A stretch of 64,000 nucleotides of DNA from Paralithodes platypus (taxonomy: Eukaryota; Arthropoda; Malacostraca; Decapoda; Lithodidae), in the NCBI GenBank assembly GCA_032716605.1, contig CM064572.1, forward strand, positions 40,024,132 through 40,088,131, in the 5' to 3' direction. The translations under genes and the position numbers were made by a program. A model generated the notes under the pieces. The model was not told the DNA's origin. It ran no database searches and was given only the letters and a program-made list of their open reading frames with translations. Below, piece by piece: positions 20,571 through 30,844 of this stretch. Numbering within the stretch: the first letter of the stretch is position 1; the number at the start of each line of letters is the position of its first letter.

Positions 20571-21347
20571 TGTACAAAAAAACAAGTACATTCAATTTTC
20601 TAACCGACAGAATCTCACTGACTCCCATATATATTTTAATGATGTAAATATTTCCACTTCCCCTAGTATTGACATTCTCGGTGTAACATTAACTACTAAC
20701 TTGAGCTGGACACATAATGTTAGAAGCATTGCTAAGAATGCCTCTAAAAAACTGGGACTCCTGTACAGAGTTCGAGAATTCTTCACTGACGAGCAGTTGG
20801 CCGTAATATATAAAAGTCATGTGCGTTCTCAGATGGATTACTGTTCATCTCTGTGGAGGGGAGTGGTTGCATTGAGGCAGTTGGACAAAATTCAAAATAA
20901 AGATATTAGATTAATCAATAACCCTGCAATCACACAGGACCTTCCTACATTATCCATACGAAGAAACGTTGCATTCCTTGCATTATTCTACAGATATTTT
21001 CACAGCAATTGTTCCGAGGAACTTGCTTCAATTGTGCCGCCTCTCCACATCTTTCCCCATAGAACTAGGGCAGCTGAGAGCGCCCATGAATTTACATTTT
21101 CTCCTCCACAATGCAGAACTTCTGCTTATCAAAATTCATTTATCCCCAGAGCTACTACTCTTTGGAATTCACTTCCCTCGAGTTGCTTTCCACAAACTTA
21201 CAATCTACAAAAGTTTAAATCCAGTTGTTACAAACATTTTATGAATAGAGGATGCCTTTAGGCACATGGACCTTTTTGTTTTATCTGTGTTTTTCCTTCC
21301 TCCGTTCATTGTCTCTTAAAAAAACAAAAAAAAAAAAAAAAAAAAAA
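20571..21347 (+). pseudogene. Poly(A)-tailed LINE, C-terminal segment and tail
   Basis: The open frame to 21261 encodes the post-RT region (DILGVTLTTNLSW, RSQMDYCSSLWRG, ATTLWNSLPSSCFP). A short 3' UTR is followed by an A run of about 30 nt broken by one C (21318-21347), which marks the 3' end. A poly(A) tail is typical of Jockey/I-type rather than CR1-type elements. The frame of this segment is intact over 230 codons, unlike the upstream parts. Confidence 0.85.
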
Positions 21348-21497
21348 CATACACAAGTTAGTAATATTAACCATACCTATTTATTTGAATCTGTATCGAA
21401 GGTTCAATTTAATTGGCCGGGGAAGGTAGAATGGAATAACTGGCCTTTTGATGGAAACAATGAACAAGTGCCCATTGTTACCGGTAAATTGACCGTC

Positions 21498-21778
21498 ATT
21501 GTGTGTGTGTGTGTGAGATAGAGAGAGAGAGAGAGAGAGAGATACTGACTGACTGACTGAGTGAATGAGTGAGTGAGAGTGTGTGTGTAGATAATGTATA
21601 CGCGTGTCTGTATCTGTATAAGAGCAGGAAGAGAGAGTGTATGTGTATATATATATAAAATGTATACGCGTGTGTATGTGTGAATGTATGATAGTGTGTG
21701 TGTGTATGTGTGAGTGTGTTGGAGAGAAAGAGAGTACAAAGGTGTGTACGTGTGTATATACTGTATATGTATGTGTGT
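21498..21778 (+). repeat. GT/GA/TATG microsatellite cluster
   Basis: Runs of GT, GA, TGAC and GAGT repeats. It provides the GTGT target in which solo LTR 3 sits and resumes briefly after it at 23493. Confidence 0.8.
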
Positions 21779-23492
21779 TGTGACGCCTCCCGGCGTTGAC
21801 AGAATGGTTGCGTGGGGCATTGCAGCTCGCTAGCGCTCGCCAGGACGGGGGGATGGGCTACAGTTGTCCTAGAATGATCTGCTTTGTTTTATTAGTGTCG
21901 TGTTGCCACAGACAGTCTAGAAGTGATCTTTGTTTTGGTCTGTGACCGCGCCTTATATTTTATATTCACTATAATATAAATGTTGCTTGTGTGGGAAGCG
22001 AGCGAGAGAGGGTGAGGGGGTACACCTGGCAGCAGGGTGAGCTATAAACGCGGCTCGCTTGGGCGCTGACGGCGTTGGCGGCCGGGTGGTCAACTAGTCC
22101 CTGCCCATTGCGGCCGCGTGTTCTTTACCAGCTCAGAGCTTGCCTGACACGCGTATCGTCTACATCCTTTGCAATTTTGTCCCCCATACTCGCCACTTTG
22201 CATACTATTTCTCTCTCTCGACTTCTCCTTTCTCATTCTCTAATCTTTATTAAACTCAACATCCCTTCTGGTTTCAGCATAGACGTTCACCGTCGGCCAG
22301 TCGTATTGTACGCGAAGCTCTCAGATATTTCCATGTATTAGATTAAGGAGGTATTAGGCTTTATTGAGGGTTTGGAGAGACGGACTTTTCCGTATGTGTC
22401 CTCTCTCGGGAAGGTTGTAGACCGGTATATGTCTCCCTGGCAAGGTGTTGAGTGATTCTGCTTGGTTATCTAAAGCTAGACTAGGGGTAAGGTTACTGTG
22501 TCGTTGTCTCCGATGTGTGCAGTGTTAGCTAAGCCCTGCACGACATCGACAGGTACTGTGGGAGCCTAAGTTGTCTTCGGGTGGGTTTACTTTGCGGGCA
22601 CAGCGCTGTGGTGTGAGAGGGCCATAGCCTATCCCTCACAACATAGTGCTGCCTCTTTGTGTTGACTTCTGAGGGATCGCCAGGATAGAACTAGGTACTA
22701 GAGACCTAGATTTATCAAGAGAGCATCCCCGTCATATAACGTAATCTTCTTTATACCACCTTCGGACAACGTTAGGCTACGAGCCGCATGCTCACCCATT
22801 GTTGCCCTGCCTTGATACCCCAGCTAGACTTTATTAACTGAGCAGACACTGGTTAGAGATAAGCCCCCATTATTATAATTTATGTATGCAACATTATTAT
22901 TCACTGCACTTTTGAGCCGAGGTTGTTGTTGAGTTGCACAACCCTAGTAGGCTGTTGCGTTGTGTCACGAAGCATTTCTTTAGTTGTCGAGCATTACTAC
23001 CTTTGCGCAGTCTTTATTATTCGCCTGCCTATTATTACTATATGTCCTAGCATTTATTGTGACCCGTATTCTGCATTATAATTGTTCAAGATTCTTTACG
23101 AACATCTTCCCAGCATCAGACTGATTTCAGAAGTTTCCAGTTGATGTTGCAGGACTAGCATTGCACTTTCTTTAATACAGGAGTGCCAGTTATTTGAGTA
23201 TCTACCGTAACGTTAATTAATCACGTTAACTATCTTTTCTTTGTGTAACCTAATCGAGTAATCTTTTACTGTTTGAGAATAGGCCGTTTCATCGAGCGTC
23301 AGCCTAATGTGTGTGCACCAGTTACCGAGTCATAGGATACCTCGTTGTCCAGGCACGACTCAGGGCGGTAATGGTGTTTTGTTTTCCAGTGTTTAAGGCA
23401 GGGGTTGGATCTAGTGTTACCGTTGTTGCATTTTGCCATTATCTAGTCCAATGTTGAAGAGCCCTGTGTCTTTGAGAACCTGGATCGTAACA
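21779..23492 (+). mobile_element. Solo LTR 3 of the TGTGACG...CGTAACA family
   Basis: TGTGACG start, CGTAACA end, 1714 bp, flanked by GTGT (21775-21778, 23493-23496) in GT-rich DNA, so the duplication is only suggestive here. It shares with solo LTR 1 long blocks such as CAGACAGTCTAGAAGTGATC-like and GTTGAGTTGCACAACC sequences. A TATAAA lies at 22043 downstream of GC-rich DNA. No internal region. Confidence 0.8.
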
Positions 23493-23499
23493 GTGTATG

Positions 23500-23640
23500 T
23501 GCGTGTGCGTGTCTATGTGTACCCAAGCCAACCCTTTATTTACTCGTGGAGAATTTGGTTCTTGATCAATCAAAATCAGTATGCAAGTATGTCGGTTCCC
23601 GTGGTCGGCATACAGACACAGGCGAGGTTAAGGGCAGATT
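23500..23640 (+). repeat. Dispersed repeat (two copies in window)
   Basis: The block AATCAGTATGCAAGTATGTC to GCATACAGACACAGGCG recurs at 24484-24540 with few changes. Both copies lie next to family-A MITEs. Nature unknown; non-coding. Confidence 0.6.
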
Positions 23641-23955
23641 TTAACTAAAGGGATTTTTTGTCGAACCTCCTTCTCCCTCATGTTTAGCCCCTTTAGTTTT
23701 CAGATCTTCAAACGTTCGCCTCGTTAGTTTGTCACTTTTAACACATGTACCCAATTTCTGTCAATTGTAAGACCTTTCGTGCCATTTACAGTAGGTGTAT
23801 TTTTTTTTCCTGACAGCAATAGAGAACCTGTAATTTAGGAGGAACCGGCCTTCGGCCAGGACATTTTTCTACTGAAAAATGTACAAAATTATATCGAAGG
23901 AGGGTCTTGGAGGTATTTTTAAAAGCTTGATGGAGGTCTAGGAAGCAAACTAAAT
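23641..23955 (+). mobile_element. TTAA MITE family A copy
   Basis: Landmarks TTTAGCCCCTTTAGTTTTC, AAGACCTTTCGTGCC, GAACCGGCCTTCGGCCAGG and AAAGCTTGATGGAGGTCTAG in plus order. Its right end is followed a few bases later by the TTAA of a family-B MITE. Confidence 0.7.
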
Positions 23956-23967
23956 AACTCCATTTAA

Positions 23968-24164
23968 CTTCTTCTGTACCGGCGATGGCTTTTTTATTTA
24001 AACGATTCTATGTACCGGTAGTTTAAGAAGGATCTGTGGTAGTAAAATGGGTTAAGTAAGATAGTTTGAAACCTGTTAATTGCTGGAGGCCCTTTTTATA
24101 CTAAATATATTTATCTAATACTAGCCAGAATAAAGTTAAACATACGTCGCCGGTACAGAAGGGG
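23968..24164 (+). mobile_element. TTAA MITE family B copy
   Basis: 197 bp flanked by TTAA (23964-23967, 24165-24168). Inverted ends are CTTCTTCTGTACCGGCGATG and CGTCGCCGGTACAGAAGGGG, matching the better copy at 54752-54958. Non-coding. Confidence 0.8.
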
Positions 24165-24168
24165 TTAA

Positions 24169-24455
24169 GGGGAGGGTTTTGTGTGTGTGTGTGTGTGTGT
24201 TTTCTGGACCCCCTTCTCCCTCATGTTTAGCCCCATTAGTTCTGAGATTTTAAGATGTTTGCCCATGATATGTTCGCCCCATGATATGTTCGCTCCATTT
24301 ATTTGCCAATATCAATTAAAGACCTTTCGTATCATTTAGGTGTCGATTTTCTCCTGCCGAGCGATAGTGAGTCTATAATTTAGGAGGAACTGGCCTTATC
24401 TCGAAGAGGGGTGTTGGTGGTTGTCTTTTTAAGCTTGATAGAGGTCTTGGGAGAA
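24169..24455 (+). mobile_element. TTAA MITE family A copy, directly abutting family B
   Basis: Begins at the same TTAA (24165-24168) that ends the family-B copy and carries a (GT)n tract near its start, then the family landmarks to AAGCTTGATAGAGGTCTTGG. The same B-then-A arrangement recurs at 55268. Confidence 0.65.
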
Positions 24456-24654
24456 AACTAGAAAATAAAACAAAATATCAACCAAAATCAGTATGCAAGT
24501 GTGTCGGTTCTCGTGGTTGGCATACAGACACAGGCGGGGTAAAAAAAAAAATGGATATGGGTCACTTATAACAATACGTGGATTCCCATATGATCCTCTT
24601 TATGCAATAATAACTCTGGATTGATTTTTGGATAGAACTAGCTGTTCAGTAAAT

Positions 24655-24656
24655 AG

Positions 24657-24691
<35 letters not shown>

Positions 24692-24692
24692 G
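24655..24692. repeat. (TA)n microsatellite
   Basis: About 18 TA dinucleotides with a single G interruption in AT-rich DNA. Confidence 0.85.
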
Positions 24693-24921
24693 ATGGTATA
24701 AGAAGATATAATTAATTTGATCAAGTAACTCTGTGAAGCTGCCACCTTTCGCCCGATCATTTGGACATTAATTAATAATTCAATGTATAATAATTAGTAA
24801 CGGGTAACTGAAACTTGAGAATAATTCACATTAGCTTTAATGAAATGATACCTTAAGACTTATTCAGAAGTACACTAAGATATTGAATTGTTAATAGTCC
24901 AGTAAATCTAGCAATCATTTA

Positions 24922-25245
24922 ACTGGACCTAGAACAAATTGCAATAGAAGGTTTTTTGGCTTTAACTTGTTTATTAGGTCCCTCTGATGAACATATAAAA
25001 AGTCTCCAACTTTTGGACACTGGGAAAGTGGTTAATTTGCATAAATTCAAGATGGCCGCCGTCCAAAACTTCAATTTACAGATCACTTTTTTCTGGTTGC
25101 TCCTAGACCCTATAAATGTATTACAAACAACGTTTTTTGGCTTTAACTTGTTTATTAGGTCCCTCTGATGAACATATAAAAAGTCTCCAACTTTTGGACA
25201 CCTGGAAAGTGGTTAATTTACAGCCGAAAAACCTTACAGACAGGC
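24922..25245 (+). repeat. Left inverted repeat of the XPG-nuclease transposon
   Basis: Reads inward from GGACCTAGAACAAATTGCAA. Two direct copies of a sub-repeat start near 24955 and 25138. It ends at about CCTTACAGACAG, just before the 3' region of the gene. Confidence 0.75.
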
Positions 25246-25385
25246 TGAACTGTCTCTTTCACAAGGGGTGACACAGGCACTTTGTGCTTGTATGGGTTTT
25301 TTGACCTGTTGTCCCTCTTTTTTATAAAAAAAAAAAAAAAAAAAACATGACGTAGTATGACGTCATTCAGAGCCAATTATGTAAT

Positions 25386-25535
25386 TCATGATAGGAGTTC
25401 GTATTCACTTGGATCATCGGTGCTTGCATCAAAGTTGCTATTTTGACAGAGTCCTTTACATTGACCACATGCACTGGAACATTCAAGCTCATTCCGTTTG
25501 CAACTACAGCGTTGAGTGTCACAGTTCACTGACAT
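25386..25535 (-). pseudogene. Cys-rich (C8-like) C-terminal tail, out of frame with the nuclease
   Basis: On the minus strand, in a different frame from the nuclease and directly after its stop, lies NCDTQRCSCKRNELECSS followed by ACGQCKGLCQ and a stop at 25386-25388. The eight-plus Cys spacing (C-x4-RCSC, then x6-C-x3-C-x2-C-x3-C) is the compact zinc-binding pattern that ends related nuclease proteins. A single-base indel around 25530 would explain why it is now separated. Confidence 0.7.
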
Positions 25536-26866
25536 CTGACCAATTTCAGTAGTGAATCAGGAGCCACTGGCGAATCCATCGTCTTCGGTTCAAGCTGTCC
25601 CTTCCGCAGACACCAGCCCCATTTCTCGGGGTCCACACAGTTCCCCATCCATTCCTGGACCTGACAATAAACTCGGAACGAGTGGTATTTGGCTGCATCG
25701 GTTGTTGGGGTAAGGCTGTGAACTTCAACGGTAGTTGAACTTTTTGCCACCTTGTTGCAAAACTTTGTCTTTCGCAGTCCGTCAAGGGTGTCATTTCCTT
25801 TTCCCCCGTACAAATAAACCAAGGCCTTTTCACCAGCTGATGATATCGCGTCTTTACTTCCACTTTGGCAACAGAATGCTTCTATACATTTCAAGAAACC
25901 GTTGTCTTCCCTCACTTTCCTCAAGGCAGCCCCTTTACCAATACCATACAGTCGTGAGGTTGTGTCACATCCACAGAGTGCATGGACAACTGGCAGGACA
26001 CGACAGATGCTTTCACCGAGAGCTTCTGCTACTGAGTTAATATGCCAACATTTCCCACCTTCCTTGCTCGACTTGAAGTACAAATCATTCATCCCTCGTT
26101 CCGCATAATGACACAACAGCACCAACAAGTCTGTGTCCTCACCTATCACATATGTCACGGTTTCCCTTGCATGCTCAATTCCCTTCTTCGCAATCATGAC
26201 ATCTGCATCTGCTGGCGCATTGACACAGTCAATTCCATTTGCCTTGAATGTTTCACACAATAAGTCAATGAAGTTTTGCTTATTGTCCGAGTTTGACAAG
26301 AAGTTTTCCTTTTTTGACCGAAGGGGCATGGTTGGAGTGAACATCACCTTTTGACCAAAGACTCCTTTTGATCGTCGATTGTGTGTCATGTCCTTGGTAG
26401 TAGGTCCTGATTTATAACCGTCGAATACAACCACCGGGTTGAGAAAGTTTTTGGAAACATGCTTAATGTACATGCTTGCAATGTCCTCAAATGTGTCACC
26501 CTTCTTCCATGGAATCCTTTGCAATAAGGAACCACCATCCAGAACATGGGTCACAGTCCTTTCTTCCTCAAATGATTCCAATGACGACTTGGGAACAACA
26601 GCAGCTATCTCATCTCCTAGCTGTGGTTTATTGGCTTCCCTGAGCCTCCCCCACTTATCGAACAGAGCAGTAGGGTAGCTAGACAACTCATATGCAAAGA
26701 CCTCTTCAACACCTAAGTCCCTGTTATTAGCAAAGATGAGGAGCCTCTGGAAAAGGAGCTGTGGGTCGATTGGTACTTTTTCAGCACTGATTGTAACCTT
26801 TGCACCCAACGACTCAACTTGATCTTTCTTCCTAAATGAAAAGTCAAAACCATTGCTACCTTCCAT
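25526..26866 (-). pseudogene. XPG/FEN1-like nuclease domain of a DNA transposon
   Basis: A 446-residue frame. Motifs in order match structure-specific 5' nucleases: HVLDGGSLL (first Asp), VVVFDGYKSGP (second Asp), a THNRR basic segment, NAPADADVMIA in place of the E-A-E of FEN1, VIGEDTDLLVLL in place of the ATEDMDxL motif, and GCDTTSRLYGIGKGAALRKV, equivalent to the GCDY...GIGxxxA helix-two-turn-helix. These would bind two metal ions and branched or flap DNA in known relatives. A further conserved region (AGEKALVYLYGG, WGWCLRKG) follows. The frame starts in an 11-bp overlap with the upstream zinc-motif frame; a one-base indel in AAGG near 26860 is the likeliest reason the two are split. All acidic motif residues are present. 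Confidence 0.8.
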
Positions 26867-27665
26867 CTTCTTTGACAGTTACAACATCGCTGCGTCCATG
26901 CACGTTACTAATAACCAGTTCATCCCCAAAATATGAAATAAGTTTCTGTTTCATGTATTTTACACTATACGCTTCAACATCAGGGCACAACTGGGACATT
27001 CTATCAACGAGATCAACCACTGTAGTCTGTTCATCATCATTGCCACTGACTAGGTCCTCGATTGCGAGTAGAAATGCTTCCTCTCGTGAGGCATCTACTT
27101 TGCGACCCTTGCGAGGAGGTTCACTGTCTGCGGAATCACGATATTTGGAGGGGATCTGCCTATGTGTCTGGAAATTTGAGCTGCACTGCTTGTGATATAT
27201 TGCGTCAGCTGCTGGAAGATCGCGTGCAAAGTTAATTCGGCCTCTAACAGTGTCAGCCCACTCATCAGCCCTGGCATCACATGCAGAAAGTATTGTCCTT
27301 TGAAAGTTGAAGGTGCGTACTGGATACACTTCTTCTGAATCATGCTTTGTGTCCAAATAGATTTTTGTACCACAAAAAAAGCAGTTCTCTGTAAAACAAA
27401 AGTCTGGTGTCTGAGAACGAAGAGCAGGTTTTTCAGGACGTTTCTTCTGCTTCCCAGGAATTCTATTTGGCTTCGTATTGACATGCTTCTTTCGGCAATC
27501 AATGTGCACCGTTTGGCCCTCGGACACGGTAATTGATGGCGTTCCACGTTCAGTACTGGCCTTGTTGATAGTATCTGCTCCCTTCGCCCTCAGCTTGACT
27601 GTTTCTCCTTCGTCTAACGTGTTTGAGCAAATGCCGCAGGGATTATGCACCACCTCTTCTTCCAT
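26856..27665 (-). pseudogene. N-terminal zinc-motif region of the XPG-nuclease transposon protein
   Basis: I place the start at the ATG at 27665, in a strong GCCATGG context, just after a good 3' splice site (TTGTTTCAACAG at about 27703-27690 on the minus strand); the frame open back to 27881 is probably leader or intron. About 269 residues: CGICSNTL with a later HIDCRKKH (zinc pair 1), CFFCGTKIYL and YHKQCSSNF (zinc pair 2), then a helical region with AFLLAIEDLVSG and a KLISYFGDE segment, ending DVVTVKEDG. It runs into the nuclease frame with a shift. It probably supplies DNA binding for the nuclease, which is inference from architecture. Confidence 0.7.
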
Positions 27666-27808
27666 GGCTTCGGTAGATGTCGCACCAATCTGTTGAAACA
27701 AGAAACAAGATGATGGGATTAGTATAGGCCTAGGCAAAATGTAATAGACAATAATGTGCAGTAAAGGTAGGGCTTGACCTAGAACAAATTGCAATAGAAG
27801 GTTTTTTG

Positions 27809-28134
27809 GCTGTAAGGTTTTTTGGCTGTAAATTAACCACTTTCCAGGTGTCCAAAAGTTGGAGACTTTTGATATGTTCATCAGAGGGACCTAATAAACA
27901 AGTTAAAGCCAAAAAATGTTGTTTGTAATACATTTATAGGGTCTAGGAGCAACCAGAAAAAAGTTATCTGTAAATTGAAGCTTTGGACGGTGGCCATCTT
28001 GAATTTATGCAAATTAACCACTTTCCCGGTGTCCAAAAGTTGGAGACTTTTTATATGTTCATCAGAGGGACCTAATAAACAAGTTAAAGCCAAAAAACCT
28101 TCTATTGCAATTTGTTCTAAGTCCAGCCCTACTT
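27809..28134 (-). repeat. Right inverted repeat of the XPG-nuclease transposon
   Basis: Inverted counterpart of 24922-25245 with the same internal duplication and few substitutions. It ends GTTCTAAGTCCAGCCCTAC. The extra terminal copy at 27764-27800 makes 27764-28134 itself look like a 370-bp MITE with GTAGGGCT ends. Confidence 0.75.
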
Positions 28135-29495
28135 TGACTGGTCTATAAGTATTAAGTAATGTAATACAAGTATGGAAGAGTCTGTTTTCACTCTCACGAC
28201 TGACCTCCTGACCCCTTGAATGATACAAGTGAGGGGGTACTCTCCTCTGCCTCTCCATGCCCCAAGTTCCCCTCTTTATCACCTCGGGTTACGCCTTCTG
28301 AATGACGTAAACCCATTCACAATAGGCTGTATGTCCATCACGGCCAATACCTCTCGAGAATGATATACATGGGTGTGATTTAAACCCTCGGACACACCTT
28401 AGATACACTTTAAACACACCTCTGTCACATGCTGTACATACCCCTCTCACGTGATCTTGGGTGACTTGGTTTGATGACATAAGTCCTGACATATGTGAAT
28501 TCCATGACCTGCAGGGTGAAATGTATACATCCTGGTGCCCCTCGGTCTACATCCATTGTATTTGATACAAGGAAATACAATGCTAATAATATAAGCTGTT
28601 ATAATAGGGACATCAGTACACGATTATAATACATGTACTCCCTGTAAATAAGTAAGTAAAGGATAAATAGTTGGTTAATTAAGTAAGCTTAAAAATGGGA
28701 GTATATAACACGCCCCCCTTAAAAATAAGAGACACAATTTCCACCACTGACATTACTCCCCCCAAAAACAAAATAGAAAGCATTAATATATATATATTAA
28801 GAAAACATTTCTCGTTTTGTAATTGATTTAAGATTTTTTATTTTTTGTAAACTTATTATATATAAGGCATTACAATTGAGAAGAATCTGACAAAAACATA
28901 ATACAACAATTATTAAGAGATCATATAATATATATATATATATATAAATGTATATATATCCTAAACAATTAATGACACAAGAGCAAAATCGAACATAATT
29001 GAATAAATGCAGAGAAAGTTCATCGCGCCCATTTATAGGACCCAATCAATTACTACATCATTCAACCAATGTCTTTGATCAAAATTCCATCTAGTCATTA
29101 ATTGCTCGGTAATATTACTACAATATTAATACAATAAATTGCAGGTTATAGTTTAAGGTAACATTCAGAAATAAATCTGATGACTCGTGTTCCAAGAGTT
29201 AAAATACTAGTTTTCAATATTGATAACACCGTGACGAAGTTGTAGAAGTAAAATATAACTATTTTTCAACATTGATACCACCGTGACGAAGCTGTAGAAG
29301 TTGACTATAACTATTTTTCAATATATATATATAGTTTTGTTGATGTACAGAAAATGATGTTCATAAATTCGTTTCCAGAGATATACTTACATAATTAGAA
29401 ACATGTGAAGTCCACGAATTATTAGGAGTGGGCTAGACACTATGGCATCCTAGTGTACCATCGCTTACAGTGTGTAAAGGTACCGGTATTAATTT
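28135..29495. other. AT-rich non-coding stretch
   Basis: No supported frame. It contains a (TA)n tract at about 28926-28946, and a duplicated AACACCGTGACGAAGTTGTAG / ACCACCGTGACGAAGCTGTAG block at about 29222-29310. The shared GTGACGAAG core hints at a short tandem repeat of about 60 bp. Confidence 0.6.
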
Positions 29496-29805
29496 GGTTT
29501 AAGGGGGTTAAGGGTTAATGGTTGTTTTCATCTGACCCCCCCCCCCCCCTCCCCGTTCTCCCTCGTTTTTAGCCCCATTAGTTTTGATATTTACTGACGT
29601 TCGGCCCATTAGTTTGGCGATATTAATACCTTTCGCTCCATTTCTTTGTCAATTTGCTGACCTTTCAATGCCATTAAGGTGTCGATTTATTCCTGTCGAG
29701 CGACAGCGAGCCTGTAATTTTAAGAGGAACCGGCCTTCGACTGGGAAATTTTTCTAACGAAACATTTACAAATTGATATCGAAGGGGGGTCTACGGGGTG
29801 TTCTT
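29496..29805 (+). mobile_element. TTAA MITE family A, left part (split by piggyBac)
   Basis: Family-A landmarks in plus order up to the GGTCTACGGGGTGTTCTTTTAA junction. The missing right end (AAGCTTGATGGAGGTCTAGC) lies at 31632 after the piggyBac-like insert. Confidence 0.8.
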
Positions 29806-30235
29806 TTAACCCTGAATAGGCACCCATGGGTAATTTTCGACCCGCCAATTATGCGCAAATCACGTTTTAGCTTGCCACGCAGGCACCGTGGGAAAGGTCC
29901 GGGTCCAAAACGCCCCATGAGTCAGTCTAGCGGGAGCTACGGGAGGGTGCAGTCACGCCACAACGCTCTCCAGCTCCAGTGAGCCCTGGCAGCTTTTTCC
30001 GGGTCCTTTACAACCCGACGGAACCTGGTAGGTAACTTAAATTATTTTTAAATATTTTTACATTTGTGTCTATATATATCTACCTATTTGTGATACGATA
30101 ACTATATTTTGAGGGGGTATGGGGAGATAAATTATCTACATGGTGTACCAATCTGGGGGTTCTGGGATGCCACATGTCGCCATAGAGGCCAATTTTCTGA
30201 ATATCAACTTTTTGTCTCTTTCACAGATTTCAGCA

Positions 30236-30376
30236 ATGGCGCGACAAAGCCTCATCCCTAAGGAGATCCTGGACCTCCTCGGCGATGATTCCTTGGACAG
30301 TGACAAGGAAATGCCTACAGAAGACCACTATGAGGTAGAACACCACCTCAGCGACAAAGTTGGTGAGGAGGAGGAG
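30236..30376 (+). pseudogene. piggyBac transposase N-terminal exon fragment
   Basis: ATG at 30236, preceded by a TTTGTCTCTTTCACAG 3' splice-like site. The residues KEILDLLGDDSLDSDKE and following acidic stretch resemble the acidic N terminus of many piggyBac transposases. The frame is interrupted after about 47 codons by the CR1 3' repeats. No catalytic region is found downstream. Confidence 0.6.
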
Positions 30377-30844
30377 TACAAAGGAGTACAAAGGAGTACA
30401 AAGGAAATCAAGCAACAACAGATATAGTGACCCTTCTAGGTTGCTTGTCCTCCAAAACACTGAGGATCAAGTGTCCAAACAGTGGTTTAGAGTGGGTAAG
30501 GGAACATTGGAAAGGGAATTACTGCCCTGGAACTAATGTCCGTGGCAGGATTAGGAAGTTAGTAGGGGACAGAAGGGTTAGTAACTGAGGGGGGGATAAA
30601 ATAAAGTTATTCATTTACAAACGCAGTCAGTCGCGGGTTTGATGCGAGATATTTGTCTAGGCGGAGTTTAAATGAATCAACGGTGATGCAGTCTATAACG
30701 TTTCGGGGAAGCCCATTCCACAAGTTGACAACTCGATTGAAGAAGAAATTCTTAGATTCGTGTGAGTTAAAAGATTTACCAATAATTTTGCAACCGTTTC
30801 CCCGCGTGTAATTAGATTGGTTGATAGTGAAGTACTTACTACAG
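30376..30844 (-). mobile_element. 5'-truncated CR1 copy (CR1-A type) in the piggyBac element
   Basis: Plus-strand (GTACAAAGGA)n at 30376-30408 is the inverted 3' terminal repeat. The 3' UTR and the last ~90 codons of ORF2 (FFFNRVVNLWNGLP, RLDKYLASNPR) follow on the minus strand to about 30844, where the copy is truncated. It is nearly identical to 7270-7733. GAGGAG on both sides may be a short target duplication, but the context is low complexity. Confidence 0.88.

Larger units (their letters stand above)
24922..28134 (-). mobile_element. XPG-nuclease DNA transposon with ~320-bp inverted repeats (Academ-like)
   Basis: Blocks 24922-25245 and 27809-28134 are inverted copies over about 320 bp, sharing terminal TAGAACAAATTGCAATAGAA. 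They enclose a minus-strand gene made of a zinc-motif region, an XPG/FEN1-like nuclease and a Cys-rich tail. Within each repeat a module of about 90 bp (TTGTTTATTAGGTCCCTCTG to TGGTTAATTT) occurs twice. A third copy of the terminal sequence lies just inside the right repeat (27764-27800). XPG nuclease plus Cys8 zinc finger is the known hallmark of the Academ superfamily, so I infer an Academ-like element. No clear target duplication was found. The gene carries two probable frameshifts. Confidence 0.65.

Noticed and set aside
26850..26870. Programmed frameshift between the zinc-motif and nuclease frames
   Set aside because: No slippery heptamer or obvious downstream structure; a one-base indel in a short A/G run is simpler. 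Kept only as an alternative in the findings.
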